Source: Gemmataceae bacterium (GTDB lineage: Bacteria > Planctomycetota > Planctomycetia > Gemmatales > Gemmataceae). Taken from it: a DNA stretch of 64,000 nucleotides. The notes under the pieces were generated by a model that was not told the DNA's origin, did no database searches, and worked only from the letters and a program-made list of their open reading frames with translations. Positions 1-8,591 of the stretch are shown in pieces; the first letter of the stretch is position 1, and each line of letters opens with the position of its first letter. The stretch is from the NCBI GenBank assembly GCA_022842245.1, contig JALHPZ010000023.1, positions 1 to 64,000 of the forward strand, in the 5' to 3' direction. The translations under genes and the position numbers were made by a program.

Positions 1-50
1 GTTTCCGCCGCGGAAACGACTCCCGACCCCGTTTCCATTCCCGGAACGAG
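1..50. other. Short non-coding end of window
   Basis: The 50 bases beyond the stop of the first gene contain a small inverted repeat at 1-17 (GTTTCC / GGAAAC, 5-nt loop). No clear U-tract follows on either strand, so it is only a possible terminator for the minus-strand gene that ends at 51. Confidence 0.3.
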
Positions 51-1499
51 TTACTTCTTCTTCGGCTCCTCTTTCTTCGGCTCCTCTTTCTTCGGCTCGG
101 CATCCGGCGGGAGCATCGCCTTCACGAGCTGGCCGTTCGTGCCGTTGTACAGCCGCACGACACCCTCCTCGCCGCCGGCGGCGACGACCGCGCCGTCGGG
201 GTTGGATGCCACGGCGTAGACGAAGTCCTTGTTCTCGCCGAAGGTGCGGGCCTGCCCGCCGTTGTCGGCGTTGTAGAGCCGCACGCTGGCGTCGCCGCTG
301 GCCGTCAGGAACGTCTGCGTCTTCGGGATGAAGGCGAGCCGCGTGACCTGCTTCTGGTGCCCCTGGATGTCGCGGGCCTTCTCGCCCTTCTCGTAGTCCC
401 ACACCTTGATGACGTTGTCGGCCCCGGCCGAGACGAGCTTCTTGCCGTCGGCGGTCCAGCCCACGTCCAGCACGTGGTGCGTGTGGCCCTCGAAGGACTT
501 CACGAACTTGCCGGAGGGAACCTCGAAGACCTTGACGAACTTGTCGGCCGCGGACGTGGCGAGGAGCTTGCCGTCGGGGCTGAAGTTGAGGCCGAAGACC
601 GTGTCGCTGTGGCCGTTCTTCACCTCGAAGGCGGGCTTGCCGGTCGCATCGAAGACCTTGATCTCGCCGTCTTCGGTGGGCGCTCCGCCGCCGGTGGCGA
701 GGAGCTTGCCGTCGGCGCTCCAGGCGAGGGCGACGACGCGGTCGGCGAAGTCGGTGAGGCGCGTCTTCACCGTCCCCTTCTCGGCGTCCCAGAGCGTGAC
801 TTCGCGGAAGCTGCCGCTGGCGAGCGTCTTGCCGTCGGGCGACCACGCCAGCGATTCGACGAGCGAGATGTGGGCGGACTTCGCCTCCTTGCCGTCGGCG
901 GTCTTGAGCGTCGGATCGATGAAGGTGGATTTGAACGCGCCGGTCTTGCCGTCGAACAGGTGGATCTGGTTCCCGCGCCCGGCGGCGACGACGGCCTTGT
1001 CGATCTTCTCGGGGCTGACGGCGACGGCCCGCACTGGCTTCACGAGCGCCGGCGGCAGGCTCAGCACCACCTTCGGCCGCGTCTTGATCTCCGGCGCCGT
1101 CGGGCCTTTCGCCCCCTGCTCGATCCAGAGCTTGAAGATCGCCACTTCGTTCGGCGTGAGCGGGTTTTCCTCGCTCTTCGGCGGCATGATCGGGGCCTTG
1201 TTGTGGCTGCTGTACGTGTACAGAAGGCTGTCCATCGGCTTGCCGGCGACGACGGCGACGCCGCGCCGGCCGCCCTTCATGAGCGCCGCGAACGTACCCA
1301 TGTCGAACTTGCCCTTCTGCTCCGAGCCGGAGTGGCAGACGGTGCATTTCGCCGCGAAGATCGGCTGTACATCCTTCGCGTAGTCGATCGGCTCGGTCCG
1401 CGTCAGCTTCGCCGGCTCGATCGGCGTGAGCTTGGCTTCTTTCTTCTCCTGGGCGGAGGCGACCACAGAGAGAAACATCAACATTGCGAGAGAACGCAT
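51..1499 (-). CDS. Secreted c-type cytochrome fused to a WD40 beta-propeller
   Basis: A 482-residue protein. Residues 1-17 form a signal peptide. A planctomycete-type cytochrome c domain follows, with a CTVCH haem motif (C52, C55, H56) and a likely axial Met near residue 105 (APIMPPK). Seven WD40-like repeats (motifs such as LAWSPDGK, GLNFSPDGK) fill the remainder and would make one seven-bladed propeller. The tail is an EEPKK repeat encoded by exact 15-bp direct repeats at 61-75 and 76-90. I start at 1499 because GGAG lies just upstream and the signal peptide begins there; 15 more codons are open upstream but run into an intergenic hairpin repeat. It follows the PPC-domain gene on the same strand and is probably co-transcribed. 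A periplasmic haem protein; the redox partner is unknown. Confidence 0.88.
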   Translation of the reverse strand: MRSLAMLMFLSVVASAQEKKEAKLTPIEPAKLTRTEPIDYAKDVQPIFAAKCTVCHSGSEQKGKFDMGTFAALMKGGRRGVAVVAGKPMDSLLYTYSSHNKAPIMPPKSEENPLTPNEVAIFKLWIEQGAKGPTAPEIKTRPKVVLSLPPALVKPVRAVAVSPEKIDKAVVAAGRGNQIHLFDGKTGAFKSTFIDPTLKTADGKEAKSAHISLVESLAWSPDGKTLASGSFREVTLWDAEKGTVKTRLTDFADRVVALAWSADGKLLATGGGAPTEDGEIKVFDATGKPAFEVKNGHSDTVFGLNFSPDGKLLATSAADKFVKVFEVPSGKFVKSFEGHTHHVLDVGWTADGKKLVSAGADNVIKVWDYEKGEKARDIQGHQKQVTRLAFIPKTQTFLTASGDASVRLYNADNGGQARTFGENKDFVYAVASNPDGAVVAAGGEEGVVRLYNGTNGQLVKAMLPPDAEPKKEEPKKEEPKKK

Positions 1500-1517
1500 G
1501 GATCGCTCCGAAGAGTT

Positions 1518-1584
1518 TAGCCACTGATGAACACGGATGAACACAGATTAGAAATCAGCTTTTATCCGTGTTCATCTGTGGCTA
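1518..1584. repeat. Hairpin-forming intergenic repeat, copy 1
   Basis: Two 24-nt arms (1518-1541 and 1561-1584) are inverted copies with two mismatches and share the core GTGTTCATCTGTGGC or its complement. The element fills the junction between the PPC-domain gene and the cytochrome gene. Related elements lie at 11173-11259, 13181-13265 and 14164-14316. Confidence 0.85.
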
Positions 1585-1591
1585 ATGATTC

Positions 1592-4198
1592 TTATTTCAC
1601 CACATTCAGATTGAACTTCGTTTCGTGCTTCGTGTCGTACTGGCCGTCCCACTTGGCGATGGCGGTCACGGCGATGTTGTTCAGGTTGCCAAGCTTCGCG
1701 TCCTTCGCGGCGGTGAGCTTCACTTTGACCTCGTTCGCGCCCGGCGGGATCGTGCCGGCGTCGACGGTGATGCCCGCGGCTTCCTTCGGCAGGTCGATCT
1801 TGAGGACGAACGGGCCGTCGAAGTCGAACTGTCGTTCGACGCGTATTGTCACTTCGGTGGTCATACCCTGCTTGAGGTTCCCCGGCGATTGGGCGCTCAA
1901 CTTGCCGAGGCTTGTCGGGATCACCTTCACCTCGAACGGCGGCGCGTAGGCGACGACGGTGATGTCCTTCTTGTTCTTGTCCATCGGGTCCTTGGCGTAT
2001 TTCACGGTCGTCTCGCCGCGGAGCGGAATCCAGTAGGTGCCGGGCACGGCGTTGTTGCGGATGTCGACGACGACATTCGCATCGGCCTTGTCCTTGGCGA
2101 TGGCCATCGGCTGGCCGTTGTTCACGTTCACCGGTGCCTGCTGCATGTTCTGTTGCGACGGTTCGACGACGACGTTGATCGGGTTCGGCCGCGCGTCCTT
2201 GTCCTGCCACGTCACCTTCACGGGCACGGTGATCTTGTCGCCGGGCTTGACGACGAGCGGCGTCGGCGCCTTCTGATCCTTGCCGTCGACCTTGATCGTG
2301 GCGGCGGTGAGGTCGGGCTTGATGCGGAAAGTCGACTTGTCGCCGCGCGTGGCGATCACGAGCGACTGGTCGAGCCGGGCGACCGTCGGCGTGTTCTGGC
2401 CGGACTGCACGCCCCAGGTGATGGACGCGGGCCGCGCCTCCCGAACGACCGGCTGGCCGGCGATCGTCGCGGTCGCCTTCACCTTGATGACCGCGACGGC
2501 GTCGGGGAGCGAACCGGCGGCGGAAAGAACGAGCGTGCCCCACTTCTGGTTCGTGCCGATGCTGGCGGGCGCGGCGGTCACGCCGGCGGGTAGGCCCTCG
2601 GCCGTAAGCGTGACGATGCCGGTGAAGCCGTCAACGCGTTGCACGAACACATCGAGGGCGACCTCGCCATCGGGCCGTGCGACGACCGTCGTGGGGATAT
2701 CCCGGCTGCGCGGCATCACGACGGTGCGGAAATCGGGCTTTGCGGCGCTGATCCGCAAGCGGTAGAAGCTGCGCGGGCCGTAGTTCACGTTCGCGTCCCG
2801 GCTTCCGACCATGATCTGGTAAGTCCCGTCGGCCGGGGCGGTGAACTTGAACGGCACGGGGTCGGTATTTCGGCTGAAGAAGCTCTGGGGGTGTAGGGAT
2901 TCCTGGTCGTCGTCCAGCGTGCCTTCGTTGGCGATGTCCTGCTTGTTGGCCGCGTTGCGGATGGTCAGGTAGCCGTCCATGTTCGAGCCAAGCCGGTCGG
3001 CGAACAGTTCGATGGTGAACTTGTCGTCCTTCTTGGCGGTGAAGCTGTACCAGTCGCGGTCGTAGCGCTTCTCGATGCGTCCGGCGAGTTCGCACGGCAC
3101 GGCAATCGCCTCGGCCGCTTCGGGCTTGTCGTTGTCGACGGACTTCTCCAACGTGACCGGTCCTCCGGCCAAGTAGAGCGGGATGGCGTTCGAGCCGGGC
3201 AGCCGATGCTCGAAGCTATCCTGCAGTCCGGTCGGCGGATCGATGCGGCGGCGGAACTGCGTTTGCCCCGATTGCACCAGCGGCGTGATCGTCACGGCGA
3301 GAGAGTCGATCGGTCGGCCGTCGATCGTCATCCCCGGTACCGGCTTGCCGCCCGGCAGGTTCCGCCCGAAGAGCGTCACGTTCGCCGGCTTTCCTGGCTC
3401 GACGATCGGGGGGTAGACCGCGTCGATCCACGGCATCGCCGCGATCTTGAGGCGATAGAAGTGGTCGGCGCTGCCGGCCTGGTGGGCGAACTCCGTCAGC
3501 CGCACGAGGTATTCGCCGTCGGTTGGGATCGCCACGTCGGCGAGGGCGTCGGCGTCCTGGTAATTGCGGGCGTTCGCGAGCCGCTTGCCGTCCGGCGCGA
3601 ACACTTCGACGAGCGGCTTGAGTTTGCTGTCGATGGAGCTGGCGGCGCAGTGAATGATGACGCGCTGCCCGGCCTTCGCGGCGAAGCTGGAGTAATCGAC
3701 GTCCACTTGGTTCGAGATGACGCCGTTGATCGTGGTACCGAGTTCGACCTTCTGCGCTTCGGCCGTGTCGTTGTTCGGTTCCTTCTCGTTCACTTCGAGT
3801 TTGTCGCCAACGACGAACAGGCGCGGATTGCTGACGCCGTATTTGTTCACGACGCGCACGTCGTAGGCCCCCGGCGGCACGTCGGCGGCGACGCTCACCT
3901 TGAACTTTGCTTCGGTCGGCGGCGGGGTCTTCTTCTTCGGCGGGTCCTTTTTCTTCGGGTCGGCGGGCGGTTCCGGCGGCGGGGGAATCAGTTCGCCCTT
4001 GATGCCCGGATGCGAGAAGAGCAGGGCGGTCGTGTCGTCGAGGTCGGTGCCGAGCGCCGTGGCGTCGACGGTCGTGCCCGCCTTCGCGCCGACCGGGAAG
4101 ATCGAGGCGATCCGCGGCTGCGGGTACAGGTTCCCCGGCTGCTGGGCGAACGCGACCGCGACGGTCAGGAACGCGACCGCCAGGAGAGGTCGTCGCAT
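1592..4198 (-). CDS. Secreted PPC-domain protein
   Basis: An 868-residue exported protein with a signal peptide at residues 1-18. A Pro/Lys-rich linker covers about residues 73-95. Two regions match the bacterial pre-peptidase C-terminal (PPC) domain: one near residue 140 (NEKEPNNDTAEAQ, then INGVI and DVDYSSF) and a second around 365-490 (NDKPEAAEAI, DRDWYSFTAKKDD). The C-terminal third is beta-rich, Val/Pro/Lys-rich and without a recognised catalytic motif, so it may be an adhesive or scaffold protein rather than a peptidase. The start at 4198 is set by GGAG upstream and the signal peptide; the 44 open codons before it look non-coding. It probably heads a two-gene unit with the cytochrome c/WD40 gene. 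In planctomycetes such genes often lie near DUF1501 and cytochrome genes, as here. Confidence 0.85.
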   Translation of the reverse strand: MRRPLLAVAFLTVAVAFAQQPGNLYPQPRIASIFPVGAKAGTTVDATALGTDLDDTTALLFSHPGIKGELIPPPPEPPADPKKKDPPKKKTPPPTEAKFKVSVAADVPPGAYDVRVVNKYGVSNPRLFVVGDKLEVNEKEPNNDTAEAQKVELGTTINGVISNQVDVDYSSFAAKAGQRVIIHCAASSIDSKLKPLVEVFAPDGKRLANARNYQDADALADVAIPTDGEYLVRLTEFAHQAGSADHFYRLKIAAMPWIDAVYPPIVEPGKPANVTLFGRNLPGGKPVPGMTIDGRPIDSLAVTITPLVQSGQTQFRRRIDPPTGLQDSFEHRLPGSNAIPLYLAGGPVTLEKSVDNDKPEAAEAIAVPCELAGRIEKRYDRDWYSFTAKKDDKFTIELFADRLGSNMDGYLTIRNAANKQDIANEGTLDDDQESLHPQSFFSRNTDPVPFKFTAPADGTYQIMVGSRDANVNYGPRSFYRLRISAAKPDFRTVVMPRSRDIPTTVVARPDGEVALDVFVQRVDGFTGIVTLTAEGLPAGVTAAPASIGTNQKWGTLVLSAAGSLPDAVAVIKVKATATIAGQPVVREARPASITWGVQSGQNTPTVARLDQSLVIATRGDKSTFRIKPDLTAATIKVDGKDQKAPTPLVVKPGDKITVPVKVTWQDKDARPNPINVVVEPSQQNMQQAPVNVNNGQPMAIAKDKADANVVVDIRNNAVPGTYWIPLRGETTVKYAKDPMDKNKKDITVVAYAPPFEVKVIPTSLGKLSAQSPGNLKQGMTTEVTIRVERQFDFDGPFVLKIDLPKEAAGITVDAGTIPPGANEVKVKLTAAKDAKLGNLNNIAVTAIAKWDGQYDTKHETKFNLNVVK

Positions 4199-4284
4199 GG
4201 AGGATACTCCGAAGTCGAACGCACATTGGAAGCGCGAGAGCGGAATCAGTTCCGCAGGTGGCAGGTATGTGTGATGGTAAACCA

Positions 4285-4315
4285 GCGGGCCGCCTGGGTC
4301 AAGTCGGCGGCCCGC
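4285..4315. promoter_or_regulatory. Perfect 10-bp inverted repeat in divergent intergenic region
   Basis: GCGGGCCGCC (4285-4294) pairs with GGCGGCCCGC (4306-4315) around an 11-nt loop. It lies between two divergent starts (4198 and 4413) and is followed by an AT-rich stretch (about 4322-4352) unusual for this region. A weak promoter-like pair for the plus strand, CTGTCC (4316) and TAACAT (4339) with a 17-bp spacer, sits there. It may be an operator or a leader hairpin; it cannot be a gene-end terminator, as no gene ends here. Confidence 0.4.
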
Positions 4316-4412
4316 CTGTCCATTTCGCATTTTTCATTTAACATTTTGAATTGTTCCGATCCATCGGTTCGCGAATCCCGTTCGAGTTCGTACTTCAGGG
4401 GAACCCTTCAAC

Positions 4413-5003
4413 ATGGATATCGCGCTCGGACTGGCCAGCGGGCTGATCGCCGCCACGATCTTTTTCTTCACGATCGCCGCACGGGCCGGCGGCGTCTCGC
4501 GGGCGGCATGGGGCTTGAGCCTCGCGAAGCGCGCGAACGCGGACCCGGCTTTTGCCGCCAGGGTGGACGCGCTGACCGGCGACGCGCCGGCGGCCGCGCC
4601 GCCGCCCGCGAAGGCGAAGCCGTCCGCCGAACCGCTGCGCTTGCTCGCATTGCTGCAAAGTGAAGCTAGATTGATCGATTTCCTTCTCGAAGACATTTCC
4701 TCGATCGAAGACGATATACAAGTCGGCCAGGCCGTACGGGACATCCACCGGAAGGCGCAAGCGACGCTGAAGCAGCACCTCGAACTCGAACCGGTGATCG
4801 CGAGCGCCGAGGGCCATGTCGTCTCGGTCCAGGCTGGATTCGATCCCTCGGCGATCCGCGTGCTGGGGAACGTGACGGGTCAGCCGCCGTACTCGGGCGA
4901 ATTGCAACACGCCGGATGGCGCGTCCGCGAACTTAAGCTGGCCCCGTTGCCCGCCGGGCAAGACCCGTTTATTCTCCAGCCGGCCGAAGTGCAGGTGGCG
5001 TGA
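4413..5003 (+). CDS. DUF2760-family membrane-anchored protein
   Basis: A 196-residue protein. Residues 4-24 form one hydrophobic segment (GLASGLIAATIFFFTIAA), followed by a variable Ala/Pro-rich linker (about 55-70). The conserved C-terminal domain carries motifs I associate with DUF2760: LLALLQSEARLIDFLLED, QVGQAVRDIH, LEPVIASAEG, GFDPSAIRVLGNV and GELQHAGWR. The family has no established function; in this protein the domain probably faces the cytoplasm or periplasm from one membrane anchor. It is the first of a plus-strand run, 75 bases ahead of the DUF1501 gene. The start has only a weak ribosome binding site (AGGGGAACCCTTCAAC). Confidence 0.82.
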   Translation: MDIALGLASGLIAATIFFFTIAARAGGVSRAAWGLSLAKRANADPAFAARVDALTGDAPAAAPPPAKAKPSAEPLRLLALLQSEARLIDFLLEDISSIEDDIQVGQAVRDIHRKAQATLKQHLELEPVIASAEGHVVSVQAGFDPSAIRVLGNVTGQPPYSGELQHAGWRVRELKLAPLPAGQDPFILQPAEVQVA

Positions 5004-5078
5004 ATCGAATCGAGTTGACTTCACCCCACCGCGCGGCGATCATGGGAGTCTGCCCTCCCACCGCCGGACGCACGTCCC

Positions 5079-6437
5079 ATGTTCCGTCTCATCGACCGCG
5101 TCTCCCGCCGCGAGATGCTCCGCGTCGGCGGCCTCACGGCGCTCGGTCTGTCCCTTCCGACCCTGACCGCCGCGCGAGCGATCGCCGCCGAGCGGAAGGC
5201 GAAGAACTGCATCGTCCTGTTCCTGATGGGTGGGCCGCCGCAGCATTCCACCTTCGACCCGAAGCCGGACGCACCGGCCGAGGTCCGGGGCGAATTCGGC
5301 CCCATCGACACGAACGTACCCGGTATCCGCTTCGCCTCGCTTCTGCCGAAACTCGCCCGACAGGCCGACAAACTCTGTATCCTCCGCGCCGTCTCGACGG
5401 ATGATAACGCGCACTCCTCCAGCGGTTATTCGATGCTGACGGGCGTGCCGCACGCGCCGAAGAATGCCGAGAACGTGAACCCCGGCCCGCCGAACGACTG
5501 GCCGAATCTCGGCGCGATCGTCCGCCGGTTACGCGGCGACTCCGGCGGACTGCCCGGCGCCGTGCGCTTGCCGATGCACATTTTCAACACCGATAGTTCC
5601 GTCTGGCCCGGTCAGGACGCCGGCTTTCTCGGCCGGGCGAGCGACCCTTGGCTGTTCCGCTGCGAGCCGGGGGCCGCGAAGTTCCAGATCCCCGAGTTCT
5701 CGCTGGCTGCGGATGTCTCTCTGGATCGATTGAGCGATCGGCGGGAATTGCTGCGAACCTTCGACCAGTACCTCGCGAAGCCCTCGCAGTCGGTTGGCGA
5801 AAAATACGACAAGCACACCAATCAGGCGTTTGAGCTTCTCGGCTCGCCAAAGGCGCGGGCGGCGTTCGACCTCGGCCGCGAGACCCCGGCCACGCGCGAC
5901 CGCTACGGCCGCACGCACTTCGGCCAAAGCTGCCTGCTGGCCCGCCGACTCGTCGAGGCCGGCGTTTCCCTCGTTCATGTGAACTGGTATCGCGGGCCGG
6001 AGGAGCCGTCGGATGCGCCGTGCTGGGACAGCCATGCCCGCGAGGGCGAGCGGCTGAAAACCGTGTTGGCACCGACTGCGGATACGGCTTTCGCGGCCCT
6101 CGTCGAAGACCTGACGGAACGCGGGCTGCTGAACGACACGCTCGTGGTATGCATGGCGGAGTTCGGCCGCACGCCCAGGCTCAACGGTCGCGCGGGCCGC
6201 GACCACTGGGGCCATGTCTTTTCCGTCGCCATGGCCGGCGGAGGGATTCGCGGCGGGCAGGTGTACGGCGCGTCGGATAAGCAGGGCGCCTACCCGCAGG
6301 AGGGCCGCGTCGCCCCGCACGACCTGACCGCCACGATCCTGCATGCCCTGGGGTTCCCGCCCCATGTTGAATACGTCGACCCGCTCGGCCGCCCCTTCGC
6401 CGCCAGCCGCGGGGAACCGCTCCTCGGTCTCTTTTAA
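5079..6437 (+). CDS. DUF1501 family protein (alkaline-phosphatase/sulfatase fold)
   Basis: A 452-residue protein with a Tat-like signal: S9-R10-R11 followed by a hydrophobic stretch (GGLTALGLSLPTL). The mature part begins with the DUF1501 signature LFLMGGPPQHSTFDPKPD at about residues 47-64, then AHSSSGYSMLTG, and ends with GRTPRLNGRAGRDHWGHVFS and HDLTATILHALG. DUF1501 proteins belong to the alkaline phosphatase/sulfatase-like fold; no substrate is established. In planctomycetes they usually pair with DUF1549/DUF1553 cytochrome genes; here a cytochrome c gene lies about 3.6 kb away on the other strand. No strong Shine-Dalgarno sequence precedes the ATG. Length is typical of the family. Confidence 0.9.
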   Translation: MFRLIDRVSRREMLRVGGLTALGLSLPTLTAARAIAAERKAKNCIVLFLMGGPPQHSTFDPKPDAPAEVRGEFGPIDTNVPGIRFASLLPKLARQADKLCILRAVSTDDNAHSSSGYSMLTGVPHAPKNAENVNPGPPNDWPNLGAIVRRLRGDSGGLPGAVRLPMHIFNTDSSVWPGQDAGFLGRASDPWLFRCEPGAAKFQIPEFSLAADVSLDRLSDRRELLRTFDQYLAKPSQSVGEKYDKHTNQAFELLGSPKARAAFDLGRETPATRDRYGRTHFGQSCLLARRLVEAGVSLVHVNWYRGPEEPSDAPCWDSHAREGERLKTVLAPTADTAFAALVEDLTERGLLNDTLVVCMAEFGRTPRLNGRAGRDHWGHVFSVAMAGGGIRGGQVYGASDKQGAYPQEGRVAPHDLTATILHALGFPPHVEYVDPLGRPFAASRGEPLLGLF

Positions 6438-6546
6438 TTGAAGGTCTGCGCAAAAACCGTGCCGTCGGGCTTTCCGCGCGGACGGGGAATCGCTAACCTA
6501 CACCTTCCGCGTATCCGCGGTCAAAACGAGTTCGGAGTCCTCCGTC
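6438..6546. other. Leader region of rpmA
   Basis: 109 bases between the DUF1501 stop and rpmA. GGAG at about 6532-6536 is the ribosome binding site for rpmA. No convincing terminator or sigma70 promoter was found, though a solitary ribosomal protein gene should have one. Confidence 0.4.
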
Positions 6547-6807
6547 ATGGCACACAAAAAGGGTCAGGGTTCGGTTCGCAACGGTCGAGATTCGACCGCC
6601 AAGCGCCGCGGCATCAAGAAATACGCCGGCGAGACCGTGACCACCGGCAGCATCCTCATCGTCCAGTGCGGCACGAAGTGGCATCCCGGCGCCAATGTCA
6701 AGCGAGCGAAGAACGACAACCTCTTCGCCATGTGCGACGGCACCGTCTACTTCAGCAACAACAGCACCAAGATCAACGTGAAGCCCGAAGGCGCGTCGGT
6801 CGCCTGA
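6547..6807 (+). CDS. rpmA: 50S ribosomal protein bL27
   Basis: An 86-residue protein with the full bL27 signature: N-terminal MAHKKGQGSVRNGRDS, KRRGIKKYAG, GTKWHPGANV, LFAMCDGTV. bL27 sits near the peptidyl-transferase centre of the large subunit, with its N-terminal tail reaching towards the P-site tRNA. No cleavable N-terminal extension (as in Firmicutes) is present. In many bacteria rpmA follows rplU; here no rplU precedes it, and the neighbours are a DUF1501 gene and the converging MoxR operon. GGAG lies 8-11 bases before the ATG. A strong terminator follows. Confidence 0.97.
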   Translation: MAHKKGQGSVRNGRDSTAKRRGIKKYAGETVTTGSILIVQCGTKWHPGANVKRAKNDNLFAMCDGTVYFSNNSTKINVKPEGASVA

Positions 6808-6832
6808 TTCGACAAGCGATTACGAACATGAA

Positions 6833-6864
6833 AACGCCGCCCGATCGGGCGGCGTTCTTCTTTT
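6833..6864 (+). terminator. Rho-independent terminator of rpmA (bidirectional shape)
   Basis: A perfect 10-bp stem AACGCCGCCC / GGGCGGCGTT (6833-6842 and 6847-6856) with a GATC loop is followed by CTTCTTTT. It lies between converging rpmA and the minus-strand operon ending at 6882; an AAAA at 6831-6834 gives partial U-tract on the other strand as well. Confidence 0.9.
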
Positions 6865-6881
6865 AGCGGATTCGTTCAAAG

Positions 6882-8414
6882 TCACTTCTTCTCGGGCTTC
6901 GGGGCTTCCTTCGTCTCGAACGCGTCGGCGTTCGACGGGCGGATGCTCTCGAAGTACTTCTTCACCGTCTGCCGGTGGCCGAGCGGGATCGGCTCGTTCT
7001 CGAGGATCGCCTGCGATTCCTTCGAACCCTTCTTGAACTTCTCCTGGTATTCGCGGCGGGCCTTCTCGCGGGCTTCCGGCGTGGTCGTCGTCTCGACTTC
7101 CGATTCGCCCTCGTCGCTCGGGGTGCCGGTGATCTGCTGCTCGGTGCGTTTGCCGCCGAGCTTGGTCTTCTCGCCGTCGGTGTTGCCGCTGACGCCGCGA
7201 CCCCAGTTGCTGCTCGGGCTATTGCTCTTTTCGGGCTTCTTCGCCTTCGCGCCGCCGTTCTCGCCGAGGCCGGCCTTGCCATCGCGGAGGTTCTCGTCGA
7301 AGGCGTCGAGCAGGTTCGCCGCCCGGCGCTTGCGGATGGCGGAGTTGACGCGCTTGGCGAGGTTCTTGCCCGCCTTGCCGACGCTGGACTTGCCGCCGCC
7401 CTTGTTGATCGAGTCGGCCAGTTCGCCGATTGCGTCGCCGAGGGAACCCTGCCCGGCGTCGCCGGCCTTCTTTTGCTGCTCGCGGAGTTTCTGCTCCAGG
7501 TCCTTGGCCTCCTTCGGCGTCAGCTTCACTTCGTCGAGCTTATCGAACTCCTTCGCCGCCTTGTCGAGGTCGCCCTTCATAAGCGCCTTGCCGGCGCCTT
7601 CGAACGGTTGGGACGCGGCGAGCGCCGTGCCGAGCGAGGCGAGCGCTCCTTCGAGCGCCGCCGGATTCAGCATCGTGGTCAGGGCTTGTTTCTCGGCCGA
7701 GAGTTCGGAGAGCTTCGCGAGGGCCTCCTGTTCGCTCATGCCGTCCTGTGTCAGTTCCTCGAACTTCTCCTTCGCCTTCTGGATCAGGTCCTTGACGCCT
7801 TGCCTTTCCTCCTCGGTCGCGTCGTCGGCGTCCTGGAACATCTCCTCGAGCTTCTTGAGGATCGGCAGGCTCTCGGCCTTCTGCTTGTCGGCGAGGGCGA
7901 GCACGCTGTCCGGCGCGGCGCCGGGGCCGGCTTCGGCGTCGCGCGGCGTCATCGGCCACAGCAGCATAGCGGCGCTCGCGGCCAAGCCCGCGAGGGCGTA
8001 CGGGAACGTTTTCGGCGCGACCACGGGCACGACCTGCTTCGGCTCCACGCCGGCGAGGTGCGCCATGGCGTCGGTCATCTGGAGTTCGTGTAGTTCGCCG
8101 AGGCTCGGCTGGTTCGCGAAGGCGAGGGCGGTGACGGTGCGGTCCTTGAGGCCGCAATGGGCATCGATGGCTTCGGCCGCGTCGTGCCAGGTGCGGCGGA
8201 GCGCGAGGCCAAGGATCAACCCGACGATCGGGCCGACCGCAAGGAGCGCACTGACGAGCGGCCACGCGAGATCGATTCCGACGAGGCGGACGATGCCAAG
8301 GCCGATGCCGATAACACTCGACACGAGCAAGCCGCCGAACAAGCCGCGAATCACGAACACCGATTGTTGCCGACCGCGAACCGGCCGCAGCGATTGAAAC
8401 AGGGCCTCTCGCAT
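6882..8414 (-). CDS. Membrane protein with long charged coiled-coil region, last gene of MoxR operon
   Basis: A 510-residue protein I cannot assign to a named family. Hydrophobic segments lie at about residues 20-45, 50-75 and 130-150 (for example GLFGGLLVSSVIGIGLGI). From about residue 165 onward it is rich in Lys, Glu, Ala and Gln and should be largely helical or coiled coil, ending in low-complexity Lys/Pro/Glu sequence. The ATG is preceded by GGGGGAGG. It is the fifth gene after moxR, DUF58, BatA-like and VWA genes and so probably belongs to the same membrane complex. The layout (two N-terminal membrane helices, then a long helical region) recalls DUF4175-like proteins found with such operons, but that is a guess. 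Confidence 0.8.
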   Translation of the reverse strand: MREALFQSLRPVRGRQQSVFVIRGLFGGLLVSSVIGIGLGIVRLVGIDLAWPLVSALLAVGPIVGLILGLALRRTWHDAAEAIDAHCGLKDRTVTALAFANQPSLGELHELQMTDAMAHLAGVEPKQVVPVVAPKTFPYALAGLAASAAMLLWPMTPRDAEAGPGAAPDSVLALADKQKAESLPILKKLEEMFQDADDATEEERQGVKDLIQKAKEKFEELTQDGMSEQEALAKLSELSAEKQALTTMLNPAALEGALASLGTALAASQPFEGAGKALMKGDLDKAAKEFDKLDEVKLTPKEAKDLEQKLREQQKKAGDAGQGSLGDAIGELADSINKGGGKSSVGKAGKNLAKRVNSAIRKRRAANLLDAFDENLRDGKAGLGENGGAKAKKPEKSNSPSSNWGRGVSGNTDGEKTKLGGKRTEQQITGTPSDEGESEVETTTTPEAREKARREYQEKFKKGSKESQAILENEPIPLGHRQTVKKYFESIRPSNADAFETKEAPKPEKK

Positions 8415-8591
8415 GATCGTCCTCCCCCTTGCGGGTCTCGAACCAGTTTAACGTTGAATCGTCGTTTGAGCAATCGGGAACCGGCCGATCGCTCGTTGCT
8501 TTTCATCTCATTACTCACAACTCAAACTCGATTTCAAAAAAGAGTCATGAGTTCTGAGGATTGAGTTCTGAGTCAGAACAATTCCCAACCC
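8415..8591. repeat. Intergenic region with GAGTTCTGAG direct repeats
   Basis: This 177-base gap holds GAGTTCTGAG twice (8549-8558 and 8563-8572) and an imperfect complement in ACTCACAACTCAAACTC (about 8513-8529), so a partial hairpin is possible. It differs in sequence from the TCATCTGTGGC-type repeats at the other junctions of this operon. Confidence 0.5.

Noticed and set aside
357..1520. Long plus-strand reading frame opposite the cytochrome/WD40 gene
   Set aside because: Arg/Leu/Asp-rich translation without domains; it mirrors the minus-strand gene and lacks a ribosome binding site.
8549..8572. Attachment site or insertion-sequence end from the GAGTTCTGAG pair
   Set aside because: Too short and too close; no integrase or transposase lies nearby, so it is listed only as a local direct repeat.
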